64,000 nt of DNA from Antitrichia curtipendula (lineage: Eukaryota > Streptophyta > Bryopsida > Hypnales > Leucodontaceae): assembly GCA_951230915.1 (NCBI GenBank), contig OX579636.1, forward strand, positions 34,779,567 to 34,843,566, read 5' to 3'. A program made the position numbers and the translations under genes. Within the stretch, counting starts at the first letter, position 1, and each line of letters opens with the position of its first letter. The notes below the pieces were generated by a model. That model worked only from the letters and a program-made list of their open reading frames with translations. It had not been told where the DNA came from and made no database searches. Positions 1 through 13,459 of this stretch are shown piece by piece.

Positions 1-3000
1 TTTGAATGCTAATAACTTCCAATCTTTATAGTCAAATTTTATGGATTTCTTACCACATAATCTTAGACAAGGAATTACAAGATCCTATGCTTAGATTTTC
101 TTAAAGTATTAGTTTTGTTTTTTTAGATGAACACAATAGAATCAATATTTATTGTATGCTTTCAACAATTTAGTTTGCATGTATTCATTGATTTCAATTT
201 TTACTACATATTCATTATTTTTATTTTTAAATGTTTTTCTATGATAAACTATCATTTCTTTGTCTACAATGCATAGACAAATGATATTTAATTCTAAAGA
301 TTTCAAATTACAATGGATTCTTGAAGAAGAAGTGAAGAAAATTGATATGCAATTTTCAAAATGCTAGAAAATATGAAATGTCAAATGGGGGAGTGCATTA
401 TAGTGTGGATTGTTATATAGTAAAAGAAATATGCATGCCATTCTATATTTTCTTAAGTGGGGTTGTAGTCCCCTAGCACATGTATAACTAAATGGTAGGA
501 CAAGTTTGGTCAAAATTAATTACAATAAATAAATGCCCAAATTTATGTGATGCTATTTTCAATTTTTGTATGAAAAAATTTGAGGAAGGCTTAATTTTTT
601 ATAGCATATATTTATTTTATTTTATCTAAATAATTAAATATTTGGCTTAGGAGTGTTAATCCTAACCTATACAAACGGAATTCATTTTATCCCCTAAAAG
701 TTGTGGTGTCCACTAGGTTGATTATAAATTTTCAAGAGCTTTCTATGGAAACTACAAGAAACAATTGAATTACATCAAAATATGTTGAAATACATACCTT
801 TTTTTATCCTTAAGTTATTAAATTTTGGTTTATTTTAAATTATATTTTATAAAATATAATTTAAACTATAAATCTCCTAGTCCTAGAGGGGGTAGATTTT
901 TGGAACAATAATTCTCAATTACAATACAAGGTATATTGCTCTTTTGAAACAAAACTATGTGTAAATTAGAAAATATCTAATAGGACTTGAAATTCATTTT
1001 GTAGACATATCATTCACAGTGTACACAATAACTTGGATAAAAAACATGAGTTATTTATAATTATAAGGAAAACCATTTTACCATTTACTCTAATTAATAT
1101 GTTGATTTTGGGAGGCCCCAACCCCTAAAGATCTCAGGATCCCCAAAGTAGATGCGCACTAGTTAACCTTAATTGTAACTTTCAAAACAAACATTGATAA
1201 TTAATTTATCTAAAATAAGAAATCTTGACAAGTTTTATTTTTTACTTCATTCTAAAAAGTTAAAAAAATGATTGCAATTGCAAGCTCTATATGTTAAAAT
1301 CCAAATTAATATGGTGTATATTTCATTTGTATTTTTTTTAAATTCGCTTTAAACATTGTAGTTAAATTTTTATATTTTTCATTTTAACCTTCATTTATGG
1401 TAATAATTTCAAATTAATCTAATGTATATTATAATTGATATTTCAGTATATTTTAATTTTAATTTTATACTTAAAAAAATCACAATATACTGAATTTTCC
1501 ATTAAATTTTTTGAAAAAACCAATATCAATAGAAAATGCATTTTTTTCAAGTAATAAAGGTCAAGTTATGTATATCAATTATACAAAAAGATAAGTTTAG
1601 CTTGATAGTGGCATTGGCATGGGTACAATGTAATACAATTAATTGATGAATCTTCACAACAATCTCCATTGCTACTTCTACCTATTGAAAAGAATTTAAA
1701 TTAATTTAACTTTTCTTGCTACATTTCCTAATTTATTTTCACTTATTATTGCAAAATAACAACAATGACAATTTCTCACTAAATAAATTGAATTTTTTTA
1801 TTATGATAGACAACCCATTATCATGTACTAAAAATGTAAGATTGATGTTTGAACACAATCTCAAAGGCTAAATTTAGTATATACATGATATTTCACCATT
1901 TTTCAATGGTTTTAGGGTTAAAAAGATTAATTTATAATGAATTCTCTAGTTGTTTATAAATTCAATGATTCAATCAAACCTCTAATTTTGCATAGTCTGT
2001 AGAAAACGAACATTTAAAACCTTTTTCAATGATTTAATTTTATCACCAATTCTCTTTTCTATATTCATAAATAATCTATTTTTTATATGTGACTCAAAAT
2101 CACCGAATCACCATGGTGGAATTTAATTATGTTGTGAATCCTCTATTCAAGTAATAATGCCTATTTGTTAATGCCTATTTATTTTCTAATAATGGATTTT
2201 TTTTTTAATTATAAAAAAAATGTTATATACAATATCCTAAATTAAGTATGTGTATTTTTGGAAATTTATTTGTATTTGACTATGGGTATGTAGGTAGCAA
2301 TTTAATATGTTGAAATTATTGTGCTACTGCAAAAATTGATTTGGACACTTGAAGGTTAATTATTGTTTGTATGTTAAATATGCATCCTTGACAAATGAAT
2401 TTGTCTTGTGTACATAGTTTCAAATTTTGATTGAAACTTTGTTGTTGAAGTTTATTTGTTTTAATTAATGCAAGTAGTTTTTAATTGGGTCTAAATAGTT
2501 TCATCACGCATTCATCTTCACTATTTAATTCATATAAAGTCAACATTGTCATAAGATGGATACATGTGTTAAAATGATTGTAGCCTTGGTTGTAATATTA
2601 AAAAACTTCTATAAAGTCAGTCAAATTGATATATGATAATTTGAATTTATTTTCTTTCATAAATTTTTTAACCCTTGGAGGACCAAGTGTTCAAATTTTA
2701 AACAAAGGATAAATGCAAACACATTCTAATCACACAAACATACATTTCTTTATTCATTGATTTTATTGAAGATTCTCATGTTAGTTCTTTGGCATTTGTG
2801 CTATATTGTACAAATTTTGAAGACTTTATAATGCAAAAATTCTATAATTCAAAAGGTATTGGTAGGTTTAGCCTCAAAAAATAAACTCTTCAATTCAAAA
2901 AATTACCCTTCAAAAAATGACTTGAATAAAAATAAATAAAATTTTAAATTCTTCAAATATCACTATGATTAGAATTTAACATTTTGAACTTAAAAGAAAT

Positions 3001-3242
3001 AAATTCCTGTGAGGATCACAATATTCAATGTACAATCTATTCTAGAAAGAATTTCAAGTTTTGGCTTCAAATTTTATTGAAAAATATTGGCTTTTGAATT
3101 AATTGATATAGATATATGAATATGGTCTATGGATCATATTTTATAACTATTGTATTGTTTGAAAGTCATCATTAAATTATTATTTTTAATTGCATTTTAT
3201 AATGCATCTTTACAATTTTGGAACTATGAACTATTATTTGAT
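1..3242. other. AT-rich gene-free stretch with an R-family fragment at its left edge
   Basis: No coding region is supportable; the few open frames are short and without recognisable composition. The first ~160 bases (a 'gaatgctaat' motif, then 'acaagatcctatg') match the 3' half of a dispersed repeat seen again near 16.4, 61.9 and 62.7 kb, so the window opens inside a copy of that family. The remainder is AT-rich with poly-A/T runs and no clear structure. Confidence 0.6.
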
Positions 3243-3897
3243 CCTTAACCCCTAAATGCCCGAGGCACATAAATGTGATGTCGTGGAAACTTTGAAGTTA
3301 CATAAAACCTTGCCAAATTACTATTTTTATTATTTTATATTTTTGAAAGATTCTTTTTGAAGTTTAGTTTTAGCATCAAAAATCCGATTACCAAAACGAT
3401 TGATTATGATTTTTCTATTCCAGATGATGTGCAAGGGTGTCCATTGCAATCTTGACTTTTTGTAGTGTTGAGGGCTCTTGGAAATGAGCCTCAAATACAC
3501 TAGATCTTGGAGAAAATTCACATAAGAAATTCATTTAAAAAAATTGTAGAGCATATTCTAAGAAGACATAAATTGATTGGGGTTATGCATGTTAGAATTT
3601 TTATCCTCATATTTTTTGGTGACCAACTTTTTTAGTTTGATATGTCAAAAGAGGATTGAAATACTTCAAGTCACTTTTGCAGTTTTGACATCCTCATGAT
3701 TAAACGTTATAATCCTTCAATTTGTAAGTGGTATTGTTGTGTTTTCTTTTCTATGTAATCTCTAGCATGTCTAGTTTGAATTTGTTCGGTTACAATTCAA
3801 GAAAAATGATACAATTTATCAAAAAGTTGTCTTTTTGTTCAATTTAGAGCAAATTCCTAGAAGTTCAAAAAAGGCCTTGGGCATTTAGGGGTTAAGG
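3243..3897. mobile_element. Putative 655-bp element with 24-bp terminal inverted repeats
   Basis: The left end (3243-3266, beginning CCTTAACCCCTAAATGCCC) is the reverse complement of the right end (3874-3897) with one mismatch in 24. The interior has no coding capacity, so if this is a transposon it is non-autonomous. No convincing target-site duplication is visible. The ends resemble the TTAACCCCTAAAG ends of the dispersed family described at 61-63 kb, so this may be a short internally deleted relative. Two family ends facing each other by chance is the alternative. Confidence 0.5.
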
Positions 3898-5574
3898 GGT
3901 TAGTCCCTAAAGTTCTTTAAGCTAGCATAGAGCTTTTGAAATCCTTGGATATTTAGAAGTCAATTTTCATTGTTATTTTTTTTAAATTCTATTTTAAGTT
4001 CTAGATTGCTATAACCTACACAAGAATGGGGAAAAAATCACATTAATGTCTTCAATACTAAAGTTGTGTTGCTTCAAAGGTATGAGACAACCTTGACATG
4101 ACAATCTTGCAAAAATTGAAGGTGTATACTACACTTATTTAATTCCTCTCAAATTTTCTATAGAACTATCTAAAAACATGAAAAACATAGTTTTATGAAT
4201 TTTCAGATTTACATAGTGCTCAAAGGTCACACAATCTTCAATCAGAGTTGATTGATCTTATTGGGCAAATCCGAAAAAATGTTTTATTTAATTTCCAAAC
4301 ACCATCCTTTAATTTATGCAGTCAAAGTTGTTGAAATTCTTACCATGCAAAGTTGAAGTAGTGTACTTCAAGATTATATGGAGAAACATGTTTGTTTTCA
4401 AATTTAGGTGAATAAAAATAGAAAATGATAGTTTTGGAGTGTTTTTGCCAAAACATTGCCAAAGAACTTTAGGAGTTAATTAGAAATTAATTGTTATAAC
4501 ATATTTGTATTGGAAGTCATGCATTTGAGGTCTATTTGTAGTTGAACATGTAAGTGTTCCTTAAAAGGTTACAAATATTAAATTTCATTCCAAATATAAT
4601 CATGTATTTTATTGTAATTGATGTAGTGAATAAATATAGTTACTTACAACCAAATATGTCATGTTTCAAATTTTAATGATTATTTTAAGTGATATATTTG
4701 TTGTCTAATTGAACTTGATAATATAGATAATAATGCAAATGGCTACATAAATATACTCTAACATGAAGCTTTTACATGGTATTTTTGTAAGTCATTTGAT
4801 ACAAAATTGGTGGTTACAAATGAAAAAACATACATGTTATAAATGGTTGAATGACTTCCTTTTGTGGATTGTTTGGGGGAATACAATGAGCTTTTAAAAA
4901 ACTTAATTTAAAAGACCTAATAGAATTCAAAAAATTATGCCTAAATATAATTTCCTCAAAAGTTAAACCCAATAGAAGTTGATTAAAAAATTTGAGAACA
5001 TTGATAAATTGAAATTTTATTAAGAAAAATAGGAAAGACTTTCAAAAAACTTTAACTATTATTTGATGTTTTTAAAAGATATTTAAAGTTGAGATTGAAG
5101 ATTGAAGATGATGATCATACAAAAAGATTGGCAAAGTATTTTCCAATGTCTATAATGCGTAGTTAAAAACTACGAAAATTAAGAATTAAAAATTAGAAGA
5201 ACCTAAATCATTGATGATAAGTGTATTTAGTCCAAGTAAAGATCTTGCCTATTGATTTTACTTATTAAAATGCTAAATGTTAAAAAAAAAAAAAGATAAG
5301 TAAAAAATTTATGATTTTAGATATCAAACCAATAGGATTGTTTTTTGGGATGTGGATATGTCATTTGTCATTTGTATGCAATATTGAAGACGTGGAAATA
5401 ATTAAAATTTAAGAGATGAACTCACGTATTTTACATCAATTGGACAATTTTTGTGATGTTTAGAATAATTATTCTCAAACATGTTTGAAATTGAAACCTT
5501 TCAAGATTTGGCCTTTTCACCTTGAAGAAAAATCAAATCAAATCCTTTACAAACCCACAAAATACTTTTTAACC
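3898..5574. other. AT-rich gene-free stretch
   Basis: No gene seen. Around 4425-4480 a segment resembles the end of the R family ('tagttttggagtgtttttg' followed by 'ctttaggagttaa'). A poly-A run lies at about 5281-5294. Otherwise nothing recognisable. Confidence 0.55.
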
Positions 5575-7070
5575 TAAAGATTATTTTTGATTAATTGAAT
5601 TTGAGTCATATACTATTGGATTTGGTTTGATCCAACAAATTTGTTTTGACTCATTGGATCTGAGCCAAATGCTATCAAATGCCTTTTGACCCAATTTTTT
5701 ATTTTTTAACTCATTCACTTTGAATCATATGTTATTGAATCCTATTTAATCTTGGATTGATTTTGACTCATTGACTTTGAAGAAGATAATATTGAGTCTG
5801 TTTTGAATCATCAAATCTGAGCTAGATGCCATCAGATTAAGTGAATTGTATTTAATTAATTAGATTTAAAGCAGATGCCGTTGGATCCTTTTTGATTGAG
5901 TGAATTACTTTTGACTTGTTAGATTCAAGTTAGATGTTGTTGGATATTTTTTAACCAAGTGAACTACTTTTGACTGATTAGATCCAAGTGAGATGCTATT
6001 GGATCGCTTTTGACAATGAAACTAATTTTGACTGATTGGATCTAAGTGAGATCGCTTTTGACAATGAAACTAATTTTGACTTATTGGATTGGAGCATAAT
6101 GGTATTGGATCCCCTTTGACCAAATATATTGGTTTTGATTCATGCTACGACTACGTCGTACATCGAGACTAAGTGAGAAGTAACTCTACAAAGGGGAGTT
6201 CCTTGGAAACAGTTACAAGTCTAATGCTTAGAAACGGTAGTTAGAATCCAAGCCTCCCATTGTCTTCCTTAAAGCTTAGTGAGAGGGGCTTTGTTTCTCA
6301 CCTTGCATGTTGTCAATATAATGAAATGTTACAGACTCAAGTTTCCTTGGTTCTCGGTATGACTCTCAAGTGTATTGTTTGGAAGCAAAACCTTGGGAGG
6401 GAAGGAACCTAGCAGGTTGGGTGATGGAGGTTTGATGTAGGGAATTGAGAAGTGATGGTGGAGCATGGACAAGAGCTCAATTTGGTTGATCATGGTCTAA
6501 CAATTCATTAGATCTGAGTCAAATGCTATCAATTTTTTTTAATCCGAAGGATTGGTTTTAACTCATTGGATCTAAGTGAGATAACATTGAATCCGGATTA
6601 GATGCCATTGGATCCCTTTTGAGTCATTGGATCCAAATCAATGCCATTGGATACTTTTTGACCAAATAAACTACTTTTGACTCATTAAATTCAAGTCAAA
6701 TGCCATTGATTCCTTACAAATTCATCAAATCCTTTTTAATCTAGTGGATTGGTTTTGACTTATTGGATTCTAGTCAATTACCAATGGGTCTTTTTTGACC
6801 CTTGGAATTCTTGCAAAATGTCATCGAGATCCTTAATGACCCTTTGGATAAAAGATGGACGCTATCGGATCCTTTTTAACCCATGCCATCTATGTCAGAT
6901 GCCATGGGATTCATTTTTATCCATCACTTTTGAGCTAAATGCCATTGAATCTCTTTTAATATTTATGATCCATAAATAGCTGAATTAAATTGCAATGGAT
7001 GCCATATGAACTTCTTGTATGATTTGAATTGAATCTTATCAAATCCTCTAAGATTTCATTGCATCCATAT
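5575..7070. repeat. Degenerate ~59-bp satellite-like tandem array
   Basis: The motif 'ttttgactcattggatc' followed by 'agatgccattggatcc' recurs about every 58-59 bases. Successive 'ttttgact' anchors lie at about 5909, 5968 and 6026. Units differ by many substitutions and small indels, so the array is old. It is split into two blocks by the solo LTR at 6143-6502. Small open frames inside it (for example 6749-6979) come from the repeat composition and are not considered genes. Confidence 0.8.
6143..6502. mobile_element. Solo LTR inserted in the 59-bp array, with 5-bp target duplication
   Basis: This 360-bp sequence is unlike the surrounding array, starts TGCTACGAC and ends GGTCTAACA (TG...CA), and is flanked by ATTCA on both sides (6138-6142 and 6503-6507). 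Removing it with one ATTCA rejoins the array in register ('ttttgattca' + 'ttagatctgag', as in intact units at 5643). Those are the marks of an LTR-retrotransposon insertion reduced to a single LTR. Superfamily cannot be assigned; orientation is unknown. Confidence 0.8.
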
Positions 7071-9390
7071 AATAGTTGTACAAAGACCAAAAAATAACAA
7101 AAATATTTATGGAATAATTTGCTCTCCTGATCTATATATAGGAAAATAAAATCTTATAACTTAAAATTTCATAGACATAAATTATTTGCTCCTTATACCT
7201 ACATCCTAGTCAATTGCAAATGTTATAATCAATATGCATACAAATTTAATCATTGTCAAATATATATATCCTTTTGAAACCACTCAATTTTTTATGAACA
7301 AGTATAAAAATAAATTAGTGCTACATGTATGAAATGGAGATTTAAAAGTTAATAAAAGGTTTCCTCAACAATCTTTGAAATTATATTAAGTAGTTTTATA
7401 TTTTCAAGTGTAGGCTATTTTCTATTGAAAGTTCTTAGTTGTTTCACTATTGATTTTGTTACCATCAAAAGTATTATTCATTTGTCACTATTATTCAATC
7501 AACTTTGATGATAATGCCAATTAACCAGTATCATTATTTGTCTTCTAGAGATGATTTACAATCCTCATAACAACTGGAGCAAACTACAAAGCCAGTATGT
7601 TATCTTATATGTTGATATGTTGGAACAACTTGAAGTATGATTTTGTTTTATAATTTTTGGGAAGAAACAACAATGTTTAACACATGTTTATTGGTTGTTT
7701 AGAGTTTTCATTGCTTAGTTTTGAAGTATACGTGGGTCACCTCAAAATAATTGAATCATCAAAGGTCTAGCTTGTATGCAATATTTAATGAAAATAGAAA
7801 AGTATGCAATTTTAATTAATTTCAATGGTTACAAATATCATTTACATCTCTATAGACATCAAATGTTATAAAGATATAAAAATCCTTTCAAATCAAAGCT
7901 TTGTATATGATTAAACATGTACAAAATAATTAAATTATTTTGAAGTAATTAATTGCGAATACTAGTGGTTAATGAATTAACCATAAGGAAAAAAAGTCTC
8001 ATGTGGAGTCTTTTAATAGCTTGGATAGACACAAATAAAGTCAATTTTGATTCTGATGTTTACAAATCTTTTAGCAAATTTTTAGTACAATTTTTAAAAA
8101 TACAGTGCAAAATATCCTTAGGGGGATAAAAAATGCCCAACCTAATATTTCATAAAAAAGTAAAAAAAGTGTTGCAATAAATGTCATAAAGTGTCTTATG
8201 ATGGTATTCTAAATGTTTTATTCTATATGTGAAAATGAAGATTTTTTTGATATTCATATAAAGTGAGTTGTCAATATATCATTCTTTGTACTAGTGATCT
8301 TCTATTTTGAGGTATTCCTAACTCAAAATAATTTTCCTTGAAAAAGTAAGAACAAGCCAAATCAACCCTACACAAAATAGTGAAATTAGGTTGCCCCACA
8401 CTAATTTCTTGATACTTGACACTATATAAATATTTTTCAATTAGTGTACAAGAACGCACTACTTTTGAATTAGGTCTTACTGTAATTGAGACTCATGAAC
8501 CTTCATATGTACAAATGAAAATATTTTTAGAAATATTTGTTGACTTTGATGGCTTCTACAATAACTTTCTTGATGTAAGGCAACCTAATTGTTAAGGCAA
8601 TCTAATTTACTATTTTGTATAGGTCTTTTATTTTTTCTTAAACATTTGTAGAATTAATATGAGCTTTCAAAGAAAAAAACTATTTTTTGACACAATTTTT
8701 CAAATCTCTTTTCAACATTTTTGTTGATGTCTTTTCCAACACTATTTTCAACACTCTTTTCAATAACTTTTTATGATAATAGAACTTTTGAAACTTCTTT
8801 TGATACTAAAATGTTCCTCCAAAATGAACAATTTTATTGACTCTATAGGGGTGAAAAGAGAGTTTAAATGTTGTGAACTTTATGACATCTCAAATTTTGA
8901 TACTTTAGAACCAAAATCAATGTCAAAAAATAATCAAAATAACACCCTTGGGGAACATTTCCAACATGAGTCTGAAGTAACAAGTTTAAAAAGTGACCAA
9001 GTTCTTTCAAGTATCCTTGTAAAAGAATCTAGTATGGTAAGTGCATAATTTAAAAATTGATTTGCACAAATTCAATACTTGTCTCTATATGGTATCCATC
9101 CAATGCAAAGCTCTTGGCGATGAAATTCACCTTTGAGATGGATGAAAAGAAAAAGGATTAAAAAAAATGAAAAGTCATAAATTTGTTGGTTTCAATTAGT
9201 AATTATATGGTAATTAATGTTCCATTTTCAATTAGTGAGGAACACTTTTTGAACCCATGTTGTGTACCATTTAAATACAAGAGGGTTACTTTCGGGATAC
9301 ATCATAGTCCATTTACATAACTATGCCATGTAATTATTGCACTACTTTTGAACTATAATAGCAGCCTACTACCTTTCACTTTCAAAAATT
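7071..9390. other. AT-rich gene-free stretch
   Basis: No gene, RNA or clear repeat recognised. A 91-codon open frame at 8773-9048 has no recognisable family signature and lies in DNA of the same AT-rich composition as its surroundings, so it is not called. Confidence 0.5.
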
Positions 9391-11010
9391 ATAATTAAAA
9401 TGTCCATTGCTCTAAAAATTATGCAACTTCTTGCATTTACTATGGATTTCATTTTCCTTTCATTGAAAATTCATCCACTACATCCAACCACCCTCAAATT
9501 TGATTCACATAGAAAAGGATCGCTTTTTGGACGTGTTAGCATGCTTGTCAAGAATGGATACATGGACAATAGGGGGTGTTTTTCACCTTATTGCCAATTT
9601 GCCATTTCACGTGTTTATCAATGAGGCATAGGGTTCCCTTTTGTGTCCTTGAAAAAGGGTGAGAAAAAGGGCCCCCGTATAGTGAAGAAAATTGTCTTCT
9701 ATAGCTCCCCAACTAACCCCAATCCGTGAATTAATGTTAAGAGCACTCCCTACTAGTTCAAGTCTTTTCAAGGGACCACGAGAATGCAGAATGAACAATG
9801 GGGACCGATCATGCCCATGGAAACATCAGAAACTACTCTTAATGCTCAGTAACGCGTTATGTGGGCACATTTTGCGTAAGAGCTCACCCCCAAGGGTTGT
9901 GCTAAGGTAACTAAATCTAAAAGCGCATGCTACCTAAAATTGCACGCTACATACTCTTCCCTAAAATGTACTCCCACTGTTCATGAGAGTCTATGATCAC
10001 TTTTAGGAACACCTATCTTCAGCACTTTGTAAAAAATTTGAAGATGTTTATTCATATGATGTTTCAAAAAATTGGATTCTAAGAGAATGACTAGAATCCC
10101 CTTTTCACTACCAAGAGGACCTCACAATAAAGTTTTCCAATACAATATTAAAAACCATGCTGAATTGTTTATTAGTGCGATTTCAGATGTAGTTACCTTA
10201 CTGCGTAGAATGCATCCCACCCAGCTCGTTCTCTGTTACTCACAAGCCCCCCTCCCACCAAGGTATCTAACAAAGGTATCTAACAAAGCATAATACCTTC
10301 CCTGCACTGCAATTGCACGGCGTGGGGGAGGACCCTTGCCTTTGGTTATACACTAATGTTTTATTCTGCGTCTCGCACATCCTATCGATTCCCTTCATGC
10401 ACAACCATTGGTATCAGTCCACTGGCTCCTGCCTCACTGGAAGGGAATCGGTGCACCCAGTGAGGGAGAAGCTCCCAATGATAAGCACATGCCGGCTACC
10501 ATTGGCTGAGGCTGTCAAAAAACAAGAATCAAAAACCACTCTCTCCCTCAATAAAAAGCTTTAAACTTTAAAATTAAATTTAAATTAAACTTAAGCTCAG
10601 GACAATGGTTGCAACCATTTGCCCAAGTCCCAACAGTTCGATGAGATATGAATGGAAAAAGTCAACGCATTCCAAAGTAGGAGTGAGGAAACGTCTACCC
10701 CTACCGGTGCCCATAAAATGCCCATAAAAAATTGTTGTTGGATATGGGATGGGATGGGATTGGAGGGGCTCAAACGAATGGGTTCTTATTTATTCACGAA
10801 CTTCAAGGAACTGACAGACGGATCCCTCCCCTCCGTCATGCACTCGACATCTGAAACGGAAACTAAGGGAACTAAGGTAAGGTGCTCTAAAAGGGACTTC
10901 GCTCTAAAAGTGGCCTTGCTCTAAAAATGATCCTGCTCTACAAGTGACCGTGTTCTGAAAGGGACCACTAACACACAGGTACAATTTGCTTTCTTCAATA
11001 TATCAATAGT
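9391..11010. other. GC-neutral, non-coding repetitive island
   Basis: Base composition rises clearly above the flanks, but frames are short (60-90 codons) and overlap. A short motif ('ctctaaaagtgacc' and variants) is repeated around 10878-10970 and recurs near 14345-14385. A small inverted pair ('cctcactgg' / 'ccagtgagg') lies near 10432-10465. Best read as decayed transposable-element DNA. Confidence 0.4.
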
Positions 11011-11210
11011 GTACATTTTAGGAGGTGGTTGTGTTCTTAGTAACCACTGCATTTCATCTTGAAAAATTTGCAACTGAAGTCCACAAAGGTCCAAAAAGCT
11101 CTATGAAACTACTTGGGTTAGATGCCAATTCCATCTTTTTTTCCTATCGAAATGTATTGAAAATTGTTCCAAGGAGTTTAGCTTTCCCCCCAAATGCTAT
11201 CGCCTCTTAA
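11011..11210. repeat. Dispersed direct repeat, copy 1 (partner at 14435-14640)
   Basis: Shares with 14435-14640, in the same orientation, 'ttaggaggtgg', 'aaactacttgggttagatg' and 'ccaattcca', followed by related ends ('ctgaaaattattccaag' / 'ttgaaaattgttccaag'). The two are clearly homologous but diverged. Small frames within (11025-11210) are not conserved between copies, arguing against coding function. Confidence 0.65.
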
Positions 11211-11789
11211 AAGGTTGCTTTCTCGGTTGCTTTAAGAGCAGACTACTTTAAACCTTCATAATCGAAGAAAGCTTGGCCCTATCTAGACCATTTTTCCAAC
11301 TAAGAAAAAACAATGTGGAATGCTATAGTTGGTCCGTTTGGAGAGTTGTGATACAATATAGAGTTAAATTGCGGAAGAAGTTGGACTCTCGCTCAAATGT
11401 TGAGTAAGGGAACTACACCTAAATGTATCCAAATAGACAATTGGGTGTGGTTCCTACTATTGCATTGCCTGTTTTCTTGTTGAACTAAAATGTTGTTGGA
11501 AGTCTGAAGAGGATTCAAGATTTATTTTTCATGCATTTTTGGGATACCATATGAATGAACTATGATTTCTCAAAGCATTACGTATATGCTCATGGGAAAT
11601 TTACAAAAATAAAACTTCATGATATCTTGTAATTGAAATTGAATATTGTTCCCATTTTATTCAAAATTTAATGGTTGTTTCAAAACTCATCAAAAAAATT
11701 GAAATTTTTATTATTTATAGAAGACATGTAATTCATTGCTAGAAAATAAAGCAAAAAAATATACCCTCTATTATACTTACCAAATTGCT

Positions 11790-12022
11790 TGCATGTAAGC
11801 CTAGGATCTTGAGCCTAGGAGCCTAGGCACCTATATTATAGGTCCCTACGTTATAAGATACCATCCGTGGTTATAGGGTGCCTATGTTATAGAATACCTT
11901 CCATGGTTATAGATACTTATATTATAGGCACCTTCAATGGTTGTAAGATACCTACTTACATTTAGGCTTAAGGCTCAAATGTTCAAGGCTTGTAGGCTTG
12001 CATTTCTAAGCTCACATGCTAC
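11790..12022. repeat. Dispersed repeat with internal 35-bp minisatellite, copy 1
   Basis: Contains three to four diverged units of the type 'ccatggttatagg...cctatgttatagg' (period about 35 bp), framed by 'cttgcatgtaagcctagg' on the left and 'gcttgcatttctaagctcacatgcta' (split here across both ends) on the right. A second copy with about seven units lies at 21517-21866. The outer ends, gcatgtaag and ctcacatgc, are nearly inverted, suggesting a transposed unit, but no target duplication is clear. Confidence 0.65.
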
Positions 12023-12800
12023 CGTTGTTGATATAGTTATAAAGTAGAACATACAAAGTAAAGAATGCTCATTAGTTTTTGCTAAAACTTTTTCACCTCT
12101 ACAAAAGAATTGCAATAATTTACTGTTTACCATCAATGAAGAATTTGAAAATTTTGAATTCATATTTAGAATCAAAGGCCCCCTGGGGAGTTCACTTAAA
12201 GTATCCATTAGAAACAACGTGCAAACAAAACTTTGGCCCCTCTATATACTTTTTGAATTTTAAATAAAATAAAATAAAAAATAATACAAATATATATTTT
12301 TACTTTAAAATTTTATGTTTTGAATTATTGATATTTTTATTTGTTAATAATAATTAGTTACAAGTTTTTAAAGTAAAAAGATACATTATAGAATTGAAAA
12401 ATAACTTTCACATCCCTATATTATATAAGAAAAAATTGTCTAAAAAAATGAATAAAAATTTCCTAAAATAATTCTCTATTGAAAACTCATTTTGAGTTGA
12501 ATATTGATTCAATGGTAATCTAAATGTATTCTCTATAATTATTGAGTTGAAAAACATGCCATTTTAGTTCATTTTCAACCTCTTCTAGAAATCGTTTCAT
12601 ATTTTATTTGAGTTGGAAATTTTGGCAATAGAAACCTATAGTCATTATTAAACAATGCTCAAAATTTTAGATTGAAATTATAGTTTATTAGAAACCACTT
12701 GCTTGCACGTTGTTTGTTATAGTAGAACTAAGTGCACCACTCAAGAAAGGCCCTCACTAATTAGTTATAAGAGGCAGAGAATCACAAACCTAATCCTAAA
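12023..12800. other. AT-rich gene-free stretch
   Basis: Nothing recognisable; very AT-rich from about 12250 to 12700 with no frames of note. Confidence 0.5.
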
Positions 12801-13000
12801 ACCATGGGTTGGTCACTATCAAAGTCATCTTTTTGGGTATAGTGTGAATCATCTACTTGGAAAAACAAACCCCAAAGCACTCATTCGAAGTCAAACTACC
12901 GTGCAAGACCTCCCCTTTTCGTACAAAATTTCAAGGATGAACACATGCACTTCTGTTTTGAATAGAAGGTTTCTTTGTTTGACCATTCACCACTTTTCAA
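12801..13000. repeat. ~200-bp dispersed repeat, copy 1 of 3
   Basis: Runs from 'gggttggtcac' through 'gtgtgaatcat', 'gcaagacctcccctttt' and 'gatgaacacatg' to 'agaaggtttctttg'. The same order of motifs recurs in the same orientation at 14143-14340 and 14777-14955. The open frame 12703-13023 crosses it but is not kept in the other copies. Confidence 0.6.
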
Positions 13001-13360
13001 CCTCTATGTCCTTACACCGTTAACCACTTCCCCAAAAGGGTGCAAAATTATTGTTTGAAAGAAACATGGAAAATTTCCAAGGATGGTAATCCTTGTTCAT
13101 GCATCGAAGGAGGGGAGGTTCCTTCTCCTTGGTTTATAAAAAATGAGACTCCAAGAAGACAAGCAACTACCATAAACTCCATCTTTGTACCGTTTGGGTT
13201 CGCAACTCAAGTAATGTCCTACTCAAACTTCCTCTCCCAATTAGGTTATGGTAGCTCCTATGGATTCGAAGACTCCGGACTCCCCTTTGGTCTACAGTTA
13301 TGGCAAGTAGAACCAGAAACAATGAAATCCCCTTTCATTTGGTCGTCCCCCCCCAAAAAA

Positions 13361-13455
13361 AAAGTTTAAAGTTTAAAAAGTTTAAAAAAAGTTATAAAAG
13401 TTATAAAAAAGTTTTAAAAGTTTTAAAAGTTTTAAAAAAGTTAAAAAAGTTAAGA
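13361..13455. repeat. Low-complexity A/GTTTTAAA tract
   Basis: Runs of 'aaagttttaaaag' and 'aaaaaagttataaaag' types form a purine/AT-rich simple tract. It separates a mid-GC block (13040-13360) from a GC-rich block (13460-13830). The lysine-rich reading across it is a by-product of the tract. Confidence 0.7.
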
Positions 13456-13459
13456 GCCA

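Noticed and set aside
5575..7070. CRISPR-like spacing in the 59-bp array
   Set aside because: Repeats are degenerate and contiguous without unique spacers, and the genome is a plant's.
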